Origin: Pseudobdellovibrionaceae bacterium
GTDB taxonomy: Bacteria > Bdellovibrionota > Bdellovibrionia > Bdellovibrionales > UBA1609
NCBI GenBank assembly: GCA_025354795.1
Contig: JANXMF010000163.1
Location: 1 to 57,191, forward strand
DNA: 57,191 nt
Direction of reading: 5' to 3'
Below are positions 7,723 to 14,922 of the stretch, one piece after another. The translations under genes were made by a program, and so were the position numbers. Below the pieces are notes generated by a model. It worked only from the letters and a program-made list of their open reading frames with translations, was not told the DNA's origin and did no database searches. How positions within the stretch are numbered: position 1 is the first letter of the stretch; the number at the start of each line of letters is the position of its first letter.

Positions 7723-7943
7723 TACTTGATCTGCAGACATTCCGCTTCAGCCCAGCGCAGAGCGAGCACGCTGTCATGCAATTGCACAACGTAGGGGCCG
7801 TTAAAAGGCGCGCGACCCAAAAGGCGGATTTCACAACCCGAGTGAAAACCCATCTCGCGCAAACGTCGGGTTAAACCGCCTTCGCCGATCACATCTACAA
7901 TCGTCAATGTTTCTAAGAAAGCCGCCGACGTTAGAGTTTTCAT
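7722..7943 (-). CDS. feoA: Ferrous iron transport accessory protein FeoA
   Basis: 73 residues with the SH3-like FeoA fold: IVDVIGEGGLTRRLREMGFHSGCEIRLLGRAPF, then VVQLHDSVLALRWAEAECL. FeoA is a small cytoplasmic partner of FeoB needed for full transport. It is the first gene of the operon feoA-feoB-(178-residue membrane protein)-HTTM-OB protein-TSUP. The ATG at 7943 has no strong ribosome binding site. A promoter candidate and a palindrome lie upstream. Confidence 0.93.
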   Translation of the reverse strand: MKTLTSAAFLETLTIVDVIGEGGLTRRLREMGFHSGCEIRLLGRAPFNGPYVVQLHDSVLALRWAEAECLQIK

Positions 7944-7958
7944 TTAATTGAAAGTTAT

Positions 7959-7970
7959 TCCTATTTAGGA
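7959..7970. promoter_or_regulatory. Palindrome in the feoA leader, possible operator
   Basis: TCCTA-TT-TAGGA, a perfect 12-base palindrome between the feoA promoter candidate and its start codon. It does not match a Fur box well. Role as an operator is a guess from position. Confidence 0.25.
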
Positions 7971-7993
7971 CTTTTCTAAAGCTATTTCTACTT

Positions 7994-8022
7994 TATGTAT
8001 CGACCTGAAACTCAATTGACAA
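7994..8022 (-). promoter_or_regulatory. Sigma-70-type promoter candidate for the feo operon
   Basis: On the minus strand TTGTCA (8017-8022) and TACATA (7994-7999) are 17 bases apart. The -35 box matches 5 of 6; the -10 box is weak. Transcription would start near 7987 and give a leader of about 45 bases that includes the palindrome at 7959-7970. Confidence 0.4.
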
Positions 8023-8040
8023 TAGGACCGAAGGTTGACA
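8016..8040 (+). promoter_or_regulatory. Two direct TTGACA boxes upstream of the CBS gene
   Basis: TTGACA at 8016-8021 and again at 8035-8040, 19 bases apart. Either could be a -35 element for the plus-strand CBS gene, but no good -10 box sits at 16-18 bases from either, so they may instead be binding sites. The first box overlaps the -35 of the divergent feo promoter candidate. Confidence 0.3.
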
Positions 8041-8085
8041 AGCCCTTGGTATTGAGAGAGGTAATTCTGGTCATAAGGGGGCCCC

Positions 8086-9036
8086 TTGAGATTCGACAAT
8101 ATATTGCAGGCGATCGGCCGAACTCCGCTAGTGCGCATCAATCGCCTATCCCATGAACTAGATTGCACCTTGTGGGCAAAATGCGAATTCCTCAATCCGG
8201 GCGGCTCGGTGAAGGACCGCATCGGATACAATATGGTGCTGGAGGCTGAACGCAGCGGGCGCATCAAACGCGGTGACACCTTAATCGAGCCAACCAGCGG
8301 CAATACTGGCATTGGCATTGCGCTCGCCGGCGCCGTCTTCGGCTACCGGGTCATCATTACCCTGCCGGAAAAAATGAGTCGCGAAAAACAGGTCATACTC
8401 GCAGCCCTTGGCGCCGAAATCATTCGCACCCCGACCGAAGCCCCGTCGCATTCACCTGAAAGCCATATCGGCGTCGCCCTGAAATTACAAAAAGAATTGC
8501 CCAACGCCCACATCCTAGACCAATATGCCAATCCCGCCAATCCTGACGCTCACTACCACGGCACGGGCGCTGAAATCCTTGAGGACCTCGACGGCAAAGT
8601 CGACATGGTGGTGATTTCCGCCGGCACTGGAGGCACCGTCACCGGAGTGTCCAAACGCTTAAAGGAATCCAACAAGAGGTGCCAAGTAGTCGGTGTCGAT
8701 CCGGTCGGCTCCATCTTGGGAGGTGGCACCACCATCGGCTCATACTTAGTCGAAGGCATCGGCTACGATTTTGTACCTGATGTTTTAAATTTGAAATTGA
8801 TCGACCAATGGATCAAAACTGAAGACCGCGAATCCTTCGTTATGGCTCGCCGGATCATTCGTGAGGAGGGCCTATTAGTAGGCGGATCCTCAGGCTCCAC
8901 CATGGTCGGTGCATTGAAAGCCGCACGCGCGCTGAAAAAAGGCCAAAACTGCGTGGTCGTGCTCTCCGATGGCGTGCGCAACTATATGACCAAATTTGTC
9001 GATGACAACTGGATGAAGAGCAACGGCTTCCTGTGA
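8086..9036 (+). CDS. Cystathionine beta-synthase (catalytic core only)
   Basis: 316 residues, PLP fold-type II. K43 in NPGGSVKDR is the PLP lysine; EPTSGNTGIGIA binds the substrate carboxylate; SAGTGGTVTG holds the PLP phosphate. The sequence follows eukaryotic-type cystathionine beta-synthase rather than CysK in diagnostic stretches: RTPTEAPSHSPESH, VEGIGYDFVPDVL and the C-terminal RNYMTKFVDDNWM. It would condense serine and homocysteine to cystathionine in transsulfuration. The heme-binding N-terminus and the C-terminal Bateman (CBS-pair) domain of the human enzyme are absent, so SAM activation is not expected. Start: TTG at 8086 behind AAGGGG. It overlaps the next gene (GTGA). An O-acetylserine-type cysteine synthase is the alternative. 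Confidence 0.88.
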   Translation: MRFDNILQAIGRTPLVRINRLSHELDCTLWAKCEFLNPGGSVKDRIGYNMVLEAERSGRIKRGDTLIEPTSGNTGIGIALAGAVFGYRVIITLPEKMSREKQVILAALGAEIIRTPTEAPSHSPESHIGVALKLQKELPNAHILDQYANPANPDAHYHGTGAEILEDLDGKVDMVVISAGTGGTVTGVSKRLKESNKRCQVVGVDPVGSILGGGTTIGSYLVEGIGYDFVPDVLNLKLIDQWIKTEDRESFVMARRIIREEGLLVGGSSGSTMVGALKAARALKKGQNCVVVLSDGVRNYMTKFVDDNWMKSNGFL

Positions 9037-9737
9037 TTTTTCGCGAGTCAGGCGGTGCCATTTATCATTGGCGCGCCTGGCGCCATCAAAAACTGTGGCG
9101 CGAGTTTTCCACTGCTCTTGAAATGTGGCTAAACGAATGGCAAATTCCGCTGCTCGACGGTCTCATTCTCATAGGCCCGAGCGCGGGCTACACACTCCCC
9201 ACCCGCTGGCTCAAGACATTTCCCGAGATTCAGGCCTTTGACTTCGACCCCCTTTGCAGCGTTTTGTTTCGCCGTCAGCACGGTCGGCTGCCCATCACCT
9301 TTCACCGTGAAAATGTGTTTTGGCTCGACGGCAAACTCTCCGTCAAACCGCTGCAGCAGATCCTCAAGACCTATTCTTTGATGCCAGTGTTGTTTTGCAA
9401 CGTCCTTGGCCAAGTGCTGCTCGAAGGCCAAGCCACTCCCGAAGAGTGGGAAAGTTTCCTCGCCCAACTACGCTGTGTGTTGTCGATGCGGCAATGGGCT
9501 AGCTATCACGACCTCTACAGCATCGAACCACTGCCGCTCAAGGCGCACGCCGTGGTGCTTGAAGGGGAACTCGAAATTACACTGAAAGACGTCGCCACGG
9601 AGCCGCTGACTCTCGTTGATCACGCGCTCAAGGGAGGCTGGAGCACTGGGCTTTCCAAGAAATTGTTTTACTGGTCGCTTACGCCGTCAAGCGTACACCT
9701 TATTGAAGGGGTACGGGCAGAGGGCAAACTGGCATAA
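9033..9737 (+). CDS. Unknown protein, possibly Rossmann/methyltransferase-like
   Basis: 234 residues, GTG start at 9033 overlapping the CBS stop, so almost surely co-translated with it. A segment near residues 42-74 (DGLILIGPSAGYTLPTRWL then IQAFDFDP) looks like the glycine-rich loop and acidic strand end of a SAM-binding Rossmann fold, and a later strand (LMPVLFCNVLG) could be motif IV. The classical motifs are degenerate and I cannot name a family. Coupling to cystathionine beta-synthase makes a role in sulfur amino acid or SAM metabolism plausible but unproven. Confidence 0.6.
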   Translation: MIFRESGGAIYHWRAWRHQKLWREFSTALEMWLNEWQIPLLDGLILIGPSAGYTLPTRWLKTFPEIQAFDFDPLCSVLFRRQHGRLPITFHRENVFWLDGKLSVKPLQQILKTYSLMPVLFCNVLGQVLLEGQATPEEWESFLAQLRCVLSMRQWASYHDLYSIEPLPLKAHAVVLEGELEITLKDVATEPLTLVDHALKGGWSTGLSKKLFYWSLTPSSVHLIEGVRAEGKLA

Positions 9738-9745
9738 GTGCCCCA

Positions 9746-9784
9746 CTATGCCATCTGCCAGTATGCCCTATGCCAATCTGCCAA
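9746..9784. repeat. Short GCC-rich imperfect repeats between genes
   Basis: Repeated units of the form TATGCC-A/C-TCTGCC: CTATGCCATCTGCCAGTATG then CCCTATGCCAATCTGCC. A similar cluster occurs at about 36353-36396. It lies in the convergent gap between the genes ending at 9737 and 9789. Confidence 0.45.
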
Positions 9785-9788
9785 AAAG

Positions 9789-10652
9789 CTAAAAGCAGCC
9801 ATGAGGAACGTAGACCGTGCGCCCCCCCTGGATGGGAAACGCTACCCAATTTTTTTGGGTGCGAGCCTGGTGCAGTGTTGAGCCCGCGCGCTTGGTGCCG
9901 AGGGCCTGCCCTGTGGCATCGGGTTTTGCGTAGACTTTGCAATCTTTGCTGAACGTTAGCGTTGCACCGGGGGCGGGGCTGGCCATGCCGTTGGGGGCGC
10001 GCAACTGGCCTTTTCTTAGTTGCGCCGTTTGATATTGTAACTGCCCTTGCTTTGCGGCCTCGGCGTCTTTGATTTTACCGACGCGCTCGCCTTTTGCAGC
10101 CGCATCGACGCGACTTTTATCAAAGTCGGCTTTGGCCTGTGCGAATTTTTGTTGGGCGAGTTCGGTGGCGGCCAAGGCTTCACTCTCTTGTTTGCTAAGC
10201 TCTGCGATCTTTGCCAACTGTTCGTCACGCAAAGTGGTGAGAGTTTGTGTTTGGGTCTGAGTCGCCGCAAGCTTGGCGTTCATTTCCTGTACCTTCTTGG
10301 TATTCGCGGCGATTTCAGTTTCATGTTTCTTAATTTCGGCCTTGAGCTCGGCTTGTTTGGCGTTTTGCCGTTGTATTTCCTTTTCGGCGCGCTGGAGTGC
10401 GGTCATTGATTCTTTGCGGCTGGCTTCGGCGGCAGAGCGCGTGCGTTCGGCTTTTTGTATTTCATCCTGGGTTTCTTCTTTTTCTTTGATCGCGCGCTCA
10501 GCGTTGGCGCGCGCTTCACTCTTCGCGGCCGCGGAATCGGCGGTGAGTTCTTCAACGTCGGCGCTGATATCCGAAAGATCATCGGCCGAACTTCGACCAC
10601 ACCACACCGCACTTGTGAATGCGATGAGAACAAAGATCTTGGATTTCCGCAT
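9789..10652 (-). CDS. Secreted coiled-coil protein with C-terminal SH3-like domain
   Basis: 287 residues. A signal peptide (about residues 1-23, MRKSKIFVLIAFTSAVWCG...) is followed by a long Ala/Glu/Lys/Gln-rich coiled coil (about 25-210). The last 55 residues (DCKVYAKPDATGQALGTKRAGSTL to VYVPHGCF) form a bacterial SH3-like domain with two Cys. The layout resembles periplasmic coiled-coil scaffolds such as TolA/EnvC-like proteins, but no specific family is recognised. It is transcribed alone, divergent from the amidase operon; a shared periplasmic or cell-wall role is only suggested by that position. The start codon is preceded by a GGGGGG ribosome binding site. Confidence 0.7.
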   Translation of the reverse strand: MRKSKIFVLIAFTSAVWCGRSSADDLSDISADVEELTADSAAAKSEARANAERAIKEKEETQDEIQKAERTRSAAEASRKESMTALQRAEKEIQRQNAKQAELKAEIKKHETEIAANTKKVQEMNAKLAATQTQTQTLTTLRDEQLAKIAELSKQESEALAATELAQQKFAQAKADFDKSRVDAAAKGERVGKIKDAEAAKQGQLQYQTAQLRKGQLRAPNGMASPAPGATLTFSKDCKVYAKPDATGQALGTKRAGSTLHQARTQKNWVAFPIQGGRTVYVPHGCF

Positions 10653-10935
10653 GGCGCCCCCCGTTGCTTACCACAGTCTTTTCGGTCACCTGCAGCACCG
10701 GGTTAAGAGAGAACCGCTGCATTTTTTTCCTATTGAGGACTATTTTAGCACTGGCTGGTCTAGGCTTGTTTCAGTCTGTGCCACTGCAAGCTATACGGCG
10801 TGATTCTAGAGGCTTAAGAGCTTTGTAAAGCTGTGCGAGCATGAACTTCCCTTAGTCCCGCGCGGAATTATTTTCCATTAGCTCAGGTTGTAGTTCGCCT
10901 AAGTGAATCTATTGGCACTACGCTGTCGAAAAGTT
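10653..10935. other. Intergenic region upstream of the sigma-54 promoter
   Basis: No supported gene. It must contain the promoter of the minus-strand coiled-coil gene (a TAAAAT box reads on the minus strand near 10740-10750) and any upstream activator sites for the sigma-54 promoter at 10936. A second TGGCAC (10913-10918) repeats the -24 element 23 bases upstream but lacks a proper -12 element. Confidence 0.4.
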
Positions 10936-10951
10936 TGGCACTGCGCTTGCT
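10936..10951 (+). promoter_or_regulatory. Sigma-54 (RpoN) promoter
   Basis: TGGCAC (10936-10941), 5 bases, TTGCT (10947-10951): an exact match to the -24/-12 consensus, with GG and GC 10 bases apart. By equal base use about 0.05 such matches are expected in this window on both strands. Transcription would start near 10962 and run into the terminator-like hairpin at 10974-11020 and then the amidase gene. Confidence 0.6.
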
Positions 10952-10973
10952 ATGTTCTTCAGTCTTTCCCCCT

Positions 10974-11020
10974 AAGCGGCCTGGTCCCCCCCCCTTTTAC
11001 CTTCCAGGTCGCTTTTTTTT
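10974..11020 (+). terminator. Strong rho-independent terminator or attenuator in the amidase leader
   Basis: Stem AAGCGGCCTGG (10974-10984) with CCAGGTCGCTT (11004-11014), 11 pairs including one G-T, then a T run through 11020. The 19-base loop contains nine consecutive C (10986-10994). It lies 12 bases after the predicted sigma-54 start and 70 bases before the amidase ATG, with no plus-strand gene upstream to terminate, so it fits an attenuator or the end of a very short RNA. Confidence 0.65.
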
Positions 11021-11090
11021 ACCCTTCCTTTGCCCGGAAGAAGTCGAGCCAGAACCCTTTCACACCACCACTCACTATAAAATAAAGTCC

Positions 11091-11861
11091 ATGCTTAAGT
11101 TTCTCGCAGCCCTTTTGCTTTTTTGCGAGCTGGGAAATTCTCGTCCGCTAACTGTGCTTATCGATCCGGGTCACGGCGGACGCGATCATGGCGCAGCCAA
11201 TTTAGGAGTCAACGAATCCACCATCACGCTCGCTGTTAGCCGTCAGCTCGCACAAATTCTGAGTCAAGATCGCCGCTTTGAAGTACGCCTCACCCGCGAC
11301 AGCGATGTGGGAGTGAGCCTCTTCCGCCGCGCGCGCCTGGCCAAAGACAATCACGCGGACTTATTTTTAAGCATCCACGTTAACACCTCGAGTGATCCCA
11401 AAGCCAAAGGTGCGGAGTTTTACTTCCAGAACCAATTGCCGCCCGATCAAGAGTCGATGTATTTGGCCCACCAGGAAAATGTGGCCGAAGCCGGTGAGGT
11501 GGTCTTGCCCCTTACCTATGATTTTTTGGACAAGAATTCTTATGCCCCCGAAGTCAGCTCCATTCTCAATGACATGCTCGACGGCGACCGCATTTTGCGC
11601 AGCTCTCAGCTCAGTAAATCATTGCGGCTCAGCTGGCGTACCACACACAATCGCAAAATCACCACCATTCGCCAAGCGCCTTTCTATGTCCTCAGCCAAC
11701 TGCGCGCGCCGTCGGCGCTGGTGGAACTGGGCTTCTTAAGCAACTCCGAGGATTATGAGCAACTTAACAGCAGCGTCGCCCAAAAAAAAATGGCTCAGGA
11801 TCTTTACCACGGCCTTCTCGCTTACAAAGAATCGATAGACAAAGCTCCGCAAAGCCCCTAA
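11091..11861 (+). CDS. N-acetylmuramoyl-L-alanine amidase (Amidase_3, AmiC type)
   Basis: 256 residues. A short signal peptide (MLKFLAALLLFCELGNSRP) leads directly into the catalytic domain: zinc ligands H28 in DPGHGGRDHGA, E42 in NEST and H96 in SIHVN, and catalytic E212 in ALVELGFLSN. It cleaves the amide bond between MurNAc and L-Ala in peptidoglycan, in the periplasm, usually during septum splitting. An insertion between H96 and E212 (about 100 residues) resembles the autoinhibitory helix region that needs EnvC/NlpD-type activation. Start at 11091 is chosen because it gives the signal peptide; the upstream in-frame extension runs through the terminator. No clear ribosome binding site. First gene of the rph-rdgB cluster (12 bases to rph). 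Confidence 0.9.
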   Translation: MLKFLAALLLFCELGNSRPLTVLIDPGHGGRDHGAANLGVNESTITLAVSRQLAQILSQDRRFEVRLTRDSDVGVSLFRRARLAKDNHADLFLSIHVNTSSDPKAKGAEFYFQNQLPPDQESMYLAHQENVAEAGEVVLPLTYDFLDKNSYAPEVSSILNDMLDGDRILRSSQLSKSLRLSWRTTHNRKITTIRQAPFYVLSQLRAPSALVELGFLSNSEDYEQLNSSVAQKKMAQDLYHGLLAYKESIDKAPQSP

Positions 11862-11873
11862 AACTCTACCCAT

Positions 11874-12605
11874 ATGCGCTTAGACAATCGAAAGTTAAAT
11901 GAACTGCGCGCCGTCCACATTCGTGCCGAAGTGATTCGCAATGCCGAAGGCAGCGTGGAAATCGAGATGGGAAACACGCGCGTGATCTGCACCGCTTCGG
12001 TGGATCCGTCTGTGCCGAAGTGGCTTTCGGGTTCTGGCTCGGGTTGGATCTCGGCCGAGTACGGCATGCTCCCGCGCTCAACCCACACCCGCATCACCCG
12101 CGAGAAGGCCGCAAACAGCGGACGCACCCAAGAGATCTCACGCTTGATCGGCCGCAGTCTGCGCGCTGGCATCGACATGAAAGCGCTGGGAGAACGCCAG
12201 ATTCAAGTCGACTGCGATGTCATTCAAGCCGACGGCGGCACCCGCACCGCCTCGATCACCGGTGGCTTTATCGCGCTGGCTTTGGCGCTTAAGTTTTTGC
12301 ACAATCAAGGTACCATTCTCACCATGCCGATCAAAAATTATGTTGCGGCCGTGAGCGTGGGGTTGTTGCGTGACAACGTTTTACTCGATTTGAACTATGA
12401 AGAGGATTCCGCCTGCGGTGTGGATATGAATTTTGTGATGACCGACAAAAATGAATTTGTCGAGATTCAGGGCACTGGCGAAGGTACGACCTTCAGTAAA
12501 GCGCAAATGGATGCCATGTGCGACACCGCGACCGTCGGCTGTCGCCACCTCTATGCCAAGCAAGCTGAAATTATAGGATCGTTCTTTCCTTTTAAAATTT
12601 CATGA
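11874..12605 (+). CDS. rph: Ribonuclease PH
   Basis: 243 residues, the full family length. RNase PH removes nucleotides from tRNA 3' ends by phosphorolysis. Visible hallmarks are MRLDNRKLNELR at the N-terminus, GNTRVICTASV, the active-site stretch RTQEISRLIGRSLRAG, the phosphate-binding DADGGTRTASITGG-like motif (here QADGGTRTASITGG) and VDMNFVMT. It starts 12 bases after the amidase stop and overlaps rdgB by 4 bases (ATGA), an arrangement widely seen for rph-rdgB. Confidence 0.97.
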   Translation: MRLDNRKLNELRAVHIRAEVIRNAEGSVEIEMGNTRVICTASVDPSVPKWLSGSGSGWISAEYGMLPRSTHTRITREKAANSGRTQEISRLIGRSLRAGIDMKALGERQIQVDCDVIQADGGTRTASITGGFIALALALKFLHNQGTILTMPIKNYVAAVSVGLLRDNVLLDLNYEEDSACGVDMNFVMTDKNEFVEIQGTGEGTTFSKAQMDAMCDTATVGCRHLYAKQAEIIGSFFPFKIS

Positions 12606-13207
12606 CGTTACTTTGGATTTCGACCACCAATCAAAACAAGCTCAACGAATTCCGCAACATCCTGGGCGACGCGATTGAGATTCATTCGGTCGGCGAGTTG
12701 AACTACTATTCCGCGCCCCCCGAAACCGGCAAAACTTTCGAGGACAATGCGCGCATCAAGGCCAAGACCTTAAAAGCTCTGCGCTCTGGAGTCTGGGTGG
12801 TTGCCGACGATAGTGGCTTAGAGGTCGAAGGGCTCGGCGGCTTGCCCGGCGTGCACTCGGCCCGCTACGCCGGCGACAAAGCTTCGGACAAAGAAAACGT
12901 CGCCAAATTACTTAAAATGCTACAGATACGCAGCCCGGTAAACCGCAAGGCGGCGATGCTTTGCACGCTAGTCGCCTATGCTCCCGGCGGCACTGAGCAC
13001 GTCATTCATGGCACGATTCACGGCCAGATCTCTCTCACGGCCCGCGGACAAACGGGATTCGGTTACGATCCGATATTTGTTCCCGATGGACAAGACCAGA
13101 CGTATGCTGAGCTCGGTCCAGCCGCCAAAAATCAGACTTCCCATCGCGCTCAGGCGATCCGTGAGCTTTTCCGTCTAATGATGGACAACGTCCCCCAAAA
13201 CAGCTAG
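12602..13207 (+). CDS. rdgB: XTP/dITP diphosphatase (non-canonical purine NTP pyrophosphatase)
   Basis: 201 residues of the HAM1/RdgB family. Motifs: STTNQNKLNEFRNIL near the N-terminus, the base-recognition ARIKAKTL, the metal-binding ADDSGLEVEGLGGLPGVHSARYAG, GFGYDPIFVPDG and SHRAQAI near the end. It hydrolyses dITP, ITP and XTP to keep deaminated purines out of nucleic acids. ATG at 12602 overlaps the rph stop. Confidence 0.96.
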   Translation: MTLLWISTTNQNKLNEFRNILGDAIEIHSVGELNYYSAPPETGKTFEDNARIKAKTLKALRSGVWVVADDSGLEVEGLGGLPGVHSARYAGDKASDKENVAKLLKMLQIRSPVNRKAAMLCTLVAYAPGGTEHVIHGTIHGQISLTARGQTGFGYDPIFVPDGQDQTYAELGPAAKNQTSHRAQAIRELFRLMMDNVPQNS

Positions 13208-13219
13208 AACTTCGTTTCC

Positions 13220-14167
13220 ATGACAAGAATGAAAATTTTCTCCGGAAATTCCAATGTTGAATTTGCTGCGAAGGTCGCGCAGGCGGCTGGATTAGAACTT
13301 GGCCACTGCGATATCGGCCGTTTTGCCGATGGCGAAATTCAAGTGGAAATTCACGAGAGCGTGCGCGGTTGCAATGTGTTTTTGATCCAGAGCACGTGTC
13401 CGCCCGTGAACGAAAATTACATGGAACTGTTTATGATTCTCGACGCTCTCAAACGCGCGTCCGCCGCCGAAATCACACTGGTGATGCCCTATTACGGATA
13501 TGCCCGTCAGGACCGCAAAGTTGCGCCACGCGCACCGATTTCAGCCAAGGCGGTGGCCGAACTCATTGCTACCGCAGGCGCCAATCGACTGGTGGTCGTT
13601 GACCTTCACGCCTCACAAATTCAAGGCTTTTTTAATGGTCCCGTCGACCATCTCTTTGCCATTCCAACGCTGGCCCGAGCCTGGCGCGATCAGATGGGTT
13701 TTGGCGAAGAGTTCGTTTGCGTCAGCCCCGATGCTGGCGGCGTCGAGCGCGTCAGAGCCTTTGCCAAGCGCATCGAATCGACCATTGCCATTATCGATAA
13801 ACGCCGTACGGGCCCGAATGAGGCCAAGGCCTATCATTTAATTGGCGATGTGCGTGGCAAAACCGCGATTATTTTGGACGATATGATCGATACGGCGGGA
13901 ACCTTGGTGCAGGCTGTTGACAGCCTGCTTATGAATGGTGCAAAAAAGGTGTTTGCGATTGCGACTCACCCCGTCCTTTCTGGCCCTGCGCTCACGCGTT
14001 TGCAAGAAAGCGGCGTTGAGAAGGTCTGGGTGACCGACACCATTCCGCTCAAAGAAGCGGCTAAGAATTCACCGAAGTTCCATGTGGTCTCGGTGGCTCC
14101 CGTGGTGGCAGAAGCGATTCGCAGAATTTATACATATGACTCGGTCAGTGCACTTTTTGACAACTGA
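13220..14167 (+). CDS. prs: Ribose-phosphate pyrophosphokinase
   Basis: 315 residues, full length. It makes PRPP from ribose 5-phosphate and ATP for nucleotide, histidine and NAD synthesis. Visible: MKIFSGNSN start region, DGEIQVEI with FADGE, the flexible loop YGYARQDRKVAPRAPISAK, VVDLHASQIQGFF, SPDAGGVERVRAFAKR and the PRPP-binding IILDDMIDTAGT. The ATG at 13220 gives three extra residues before the usual MKIF; an ATG at 13229 is the alternative and neither has a strong ribosome binding site. PRPP links it to nadC and purH elsewhere in the window. Confidence 0.97.
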   Translation: MTRMKIFSGNSNVEFAAKVAQAAGLELGHCDIGRFADGEIQVEIHESVRGCNVFLIQSTCPPVNENYMELFMILDALKRASAAEITLVMPYYGYARQDRKVAPRAPISAKAVAELIATAGANRLVVVDLHASQIQGFFNGPVDHLFAIPTLARAWRDQMGFGEEFVCVSPDAGGVERVRAFAKRIESTIAIIDKRRTGPNEAKAYHLIGDVRGKTAIILDDMIDTAGTLVQAVDSLLMNGAKKVFAIATHPVLSGPALTRLQESGVEKVWVTDTIPLKEAAKNSPKFHVVSVAPVVAEAIRRIYTYDSVSALFDN

Positions 14168-14183
14168 CCAGATGGAGTAAACG

Positions 14184-14912
14184 ATGGCCGCAAATCAAAC
14201 TTTGAAATTAAACGCCGAGGTGCGTGAAGCTGGCAAGAGCACCGCGCGCGAATTGCGCCGGGGTTGGTATGTTCCGGCGGTCGTTTACGGACCGAAAACT
14301 AAGCCCCTGTCCCTCGCCATTCACGTCAACGACGCGATCAAATATGGCCGTATGAGTTTTGAGAACTCGATCTTCACCTTGGAATCCAAAGACAGCGCGC
14401 TCAATGGACTCAAAGTTTTGCGCAAGCAGTTGGTGGTTCATCCCGTCACTCGCCGCCCCATTCACATGGATTTTTTCGCTCCTGATATGACCCAAGCCGT
14501 GCGGGTTGACGTGGAAGTCCGCATTTCCGGCAAAGCCAAAGGTACGGCCGAAGGCGGCTTGGTGAGCATGGTTCGCCGGACAGTGGAAATCGAGTGTTTA
14601 CCGCTTGAGATTCCTGAATTCTTCGAACTCGACGTGACGGATATGGGTCTTAACGAATCCATGCACGTCTCGGATATTAAATTCCCGGCTAACACTCACG
14701 TTATTACCAGTAACGACGAAACCATCGTCACGTGCGCTGAAGTCAAAGAAGAAGTGGCAACTCCAGTGGTGGCGGCCGAAGGTGCAGCGCCTGCGGAAGG
14801 TGCAGCAGCGGCTCCCGGTGCAGCCGGTGCTCCCGCGGCTGGCGCGGCAGCAGCGGCTGGCGGCGACAAAGCCGGTGGCAAAGCTCCGGCTGGTGGCGGA
14901 GAGAAAAAGTAA
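14184..14912 (+). CDS. rplY: 50S ribosomal protein L25 (Ctc type)
   Basis: 242 residues. The L25 domain (about 1-95: LNAEVREAGKSTARELRRGWYVPAVVYG) binds 5S rRNA; the second beta domain of the long Ctc form follows (about 96-185: MDFFAPDMTQAVRVDVEV to VVITSNDETIVTCAEV). The last 50 residues are almost only Ala, Gly, Pro, Glu and Lys (EGAAPAEGAAAAPGAAGAPA), a disordered tail longer than in most relatives. GGAG lies 6 bases before the ATG. It is followed by pth 10 bases on, the usual prs-rplY-pth-ychF order. Confidence 0.96.
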   Translation: MAANQTLKLNAEVREAGKSTARELRRGWYVPAVVYGPKTKPLSLAIHVNDAIKYGRMSFENSIFTLESKDSALNGLKVLRKQLVVHPVTRRPIHMDFFAPDMTQAVRVDVEVRISGKAKGTAEGGLVSMVRRTVEIECLPLEIPEFFELDVTDMGLNESMHVSDIKFPANTHVITSNDETIVTCAEVKEEVATPVVAAEGAAPAEGAAAAPGAAGAPAAGAAAAAGGDKAGGKAPAGGGEKK

Positions 14913-14922
14913 TTCATTAACT

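Noticed and set aside
7944-8022. Fur box in the feoA promoter
   Set aside because: No stretch matches the 19-base consensus well; only a non-Fur palindrome is present.
10935-11090. In-frame upstream extension of the amidase (52 more residues)
   Set aside because: It would pass through the terminator hairpin, is Pro-rich and hides the signal peptide.
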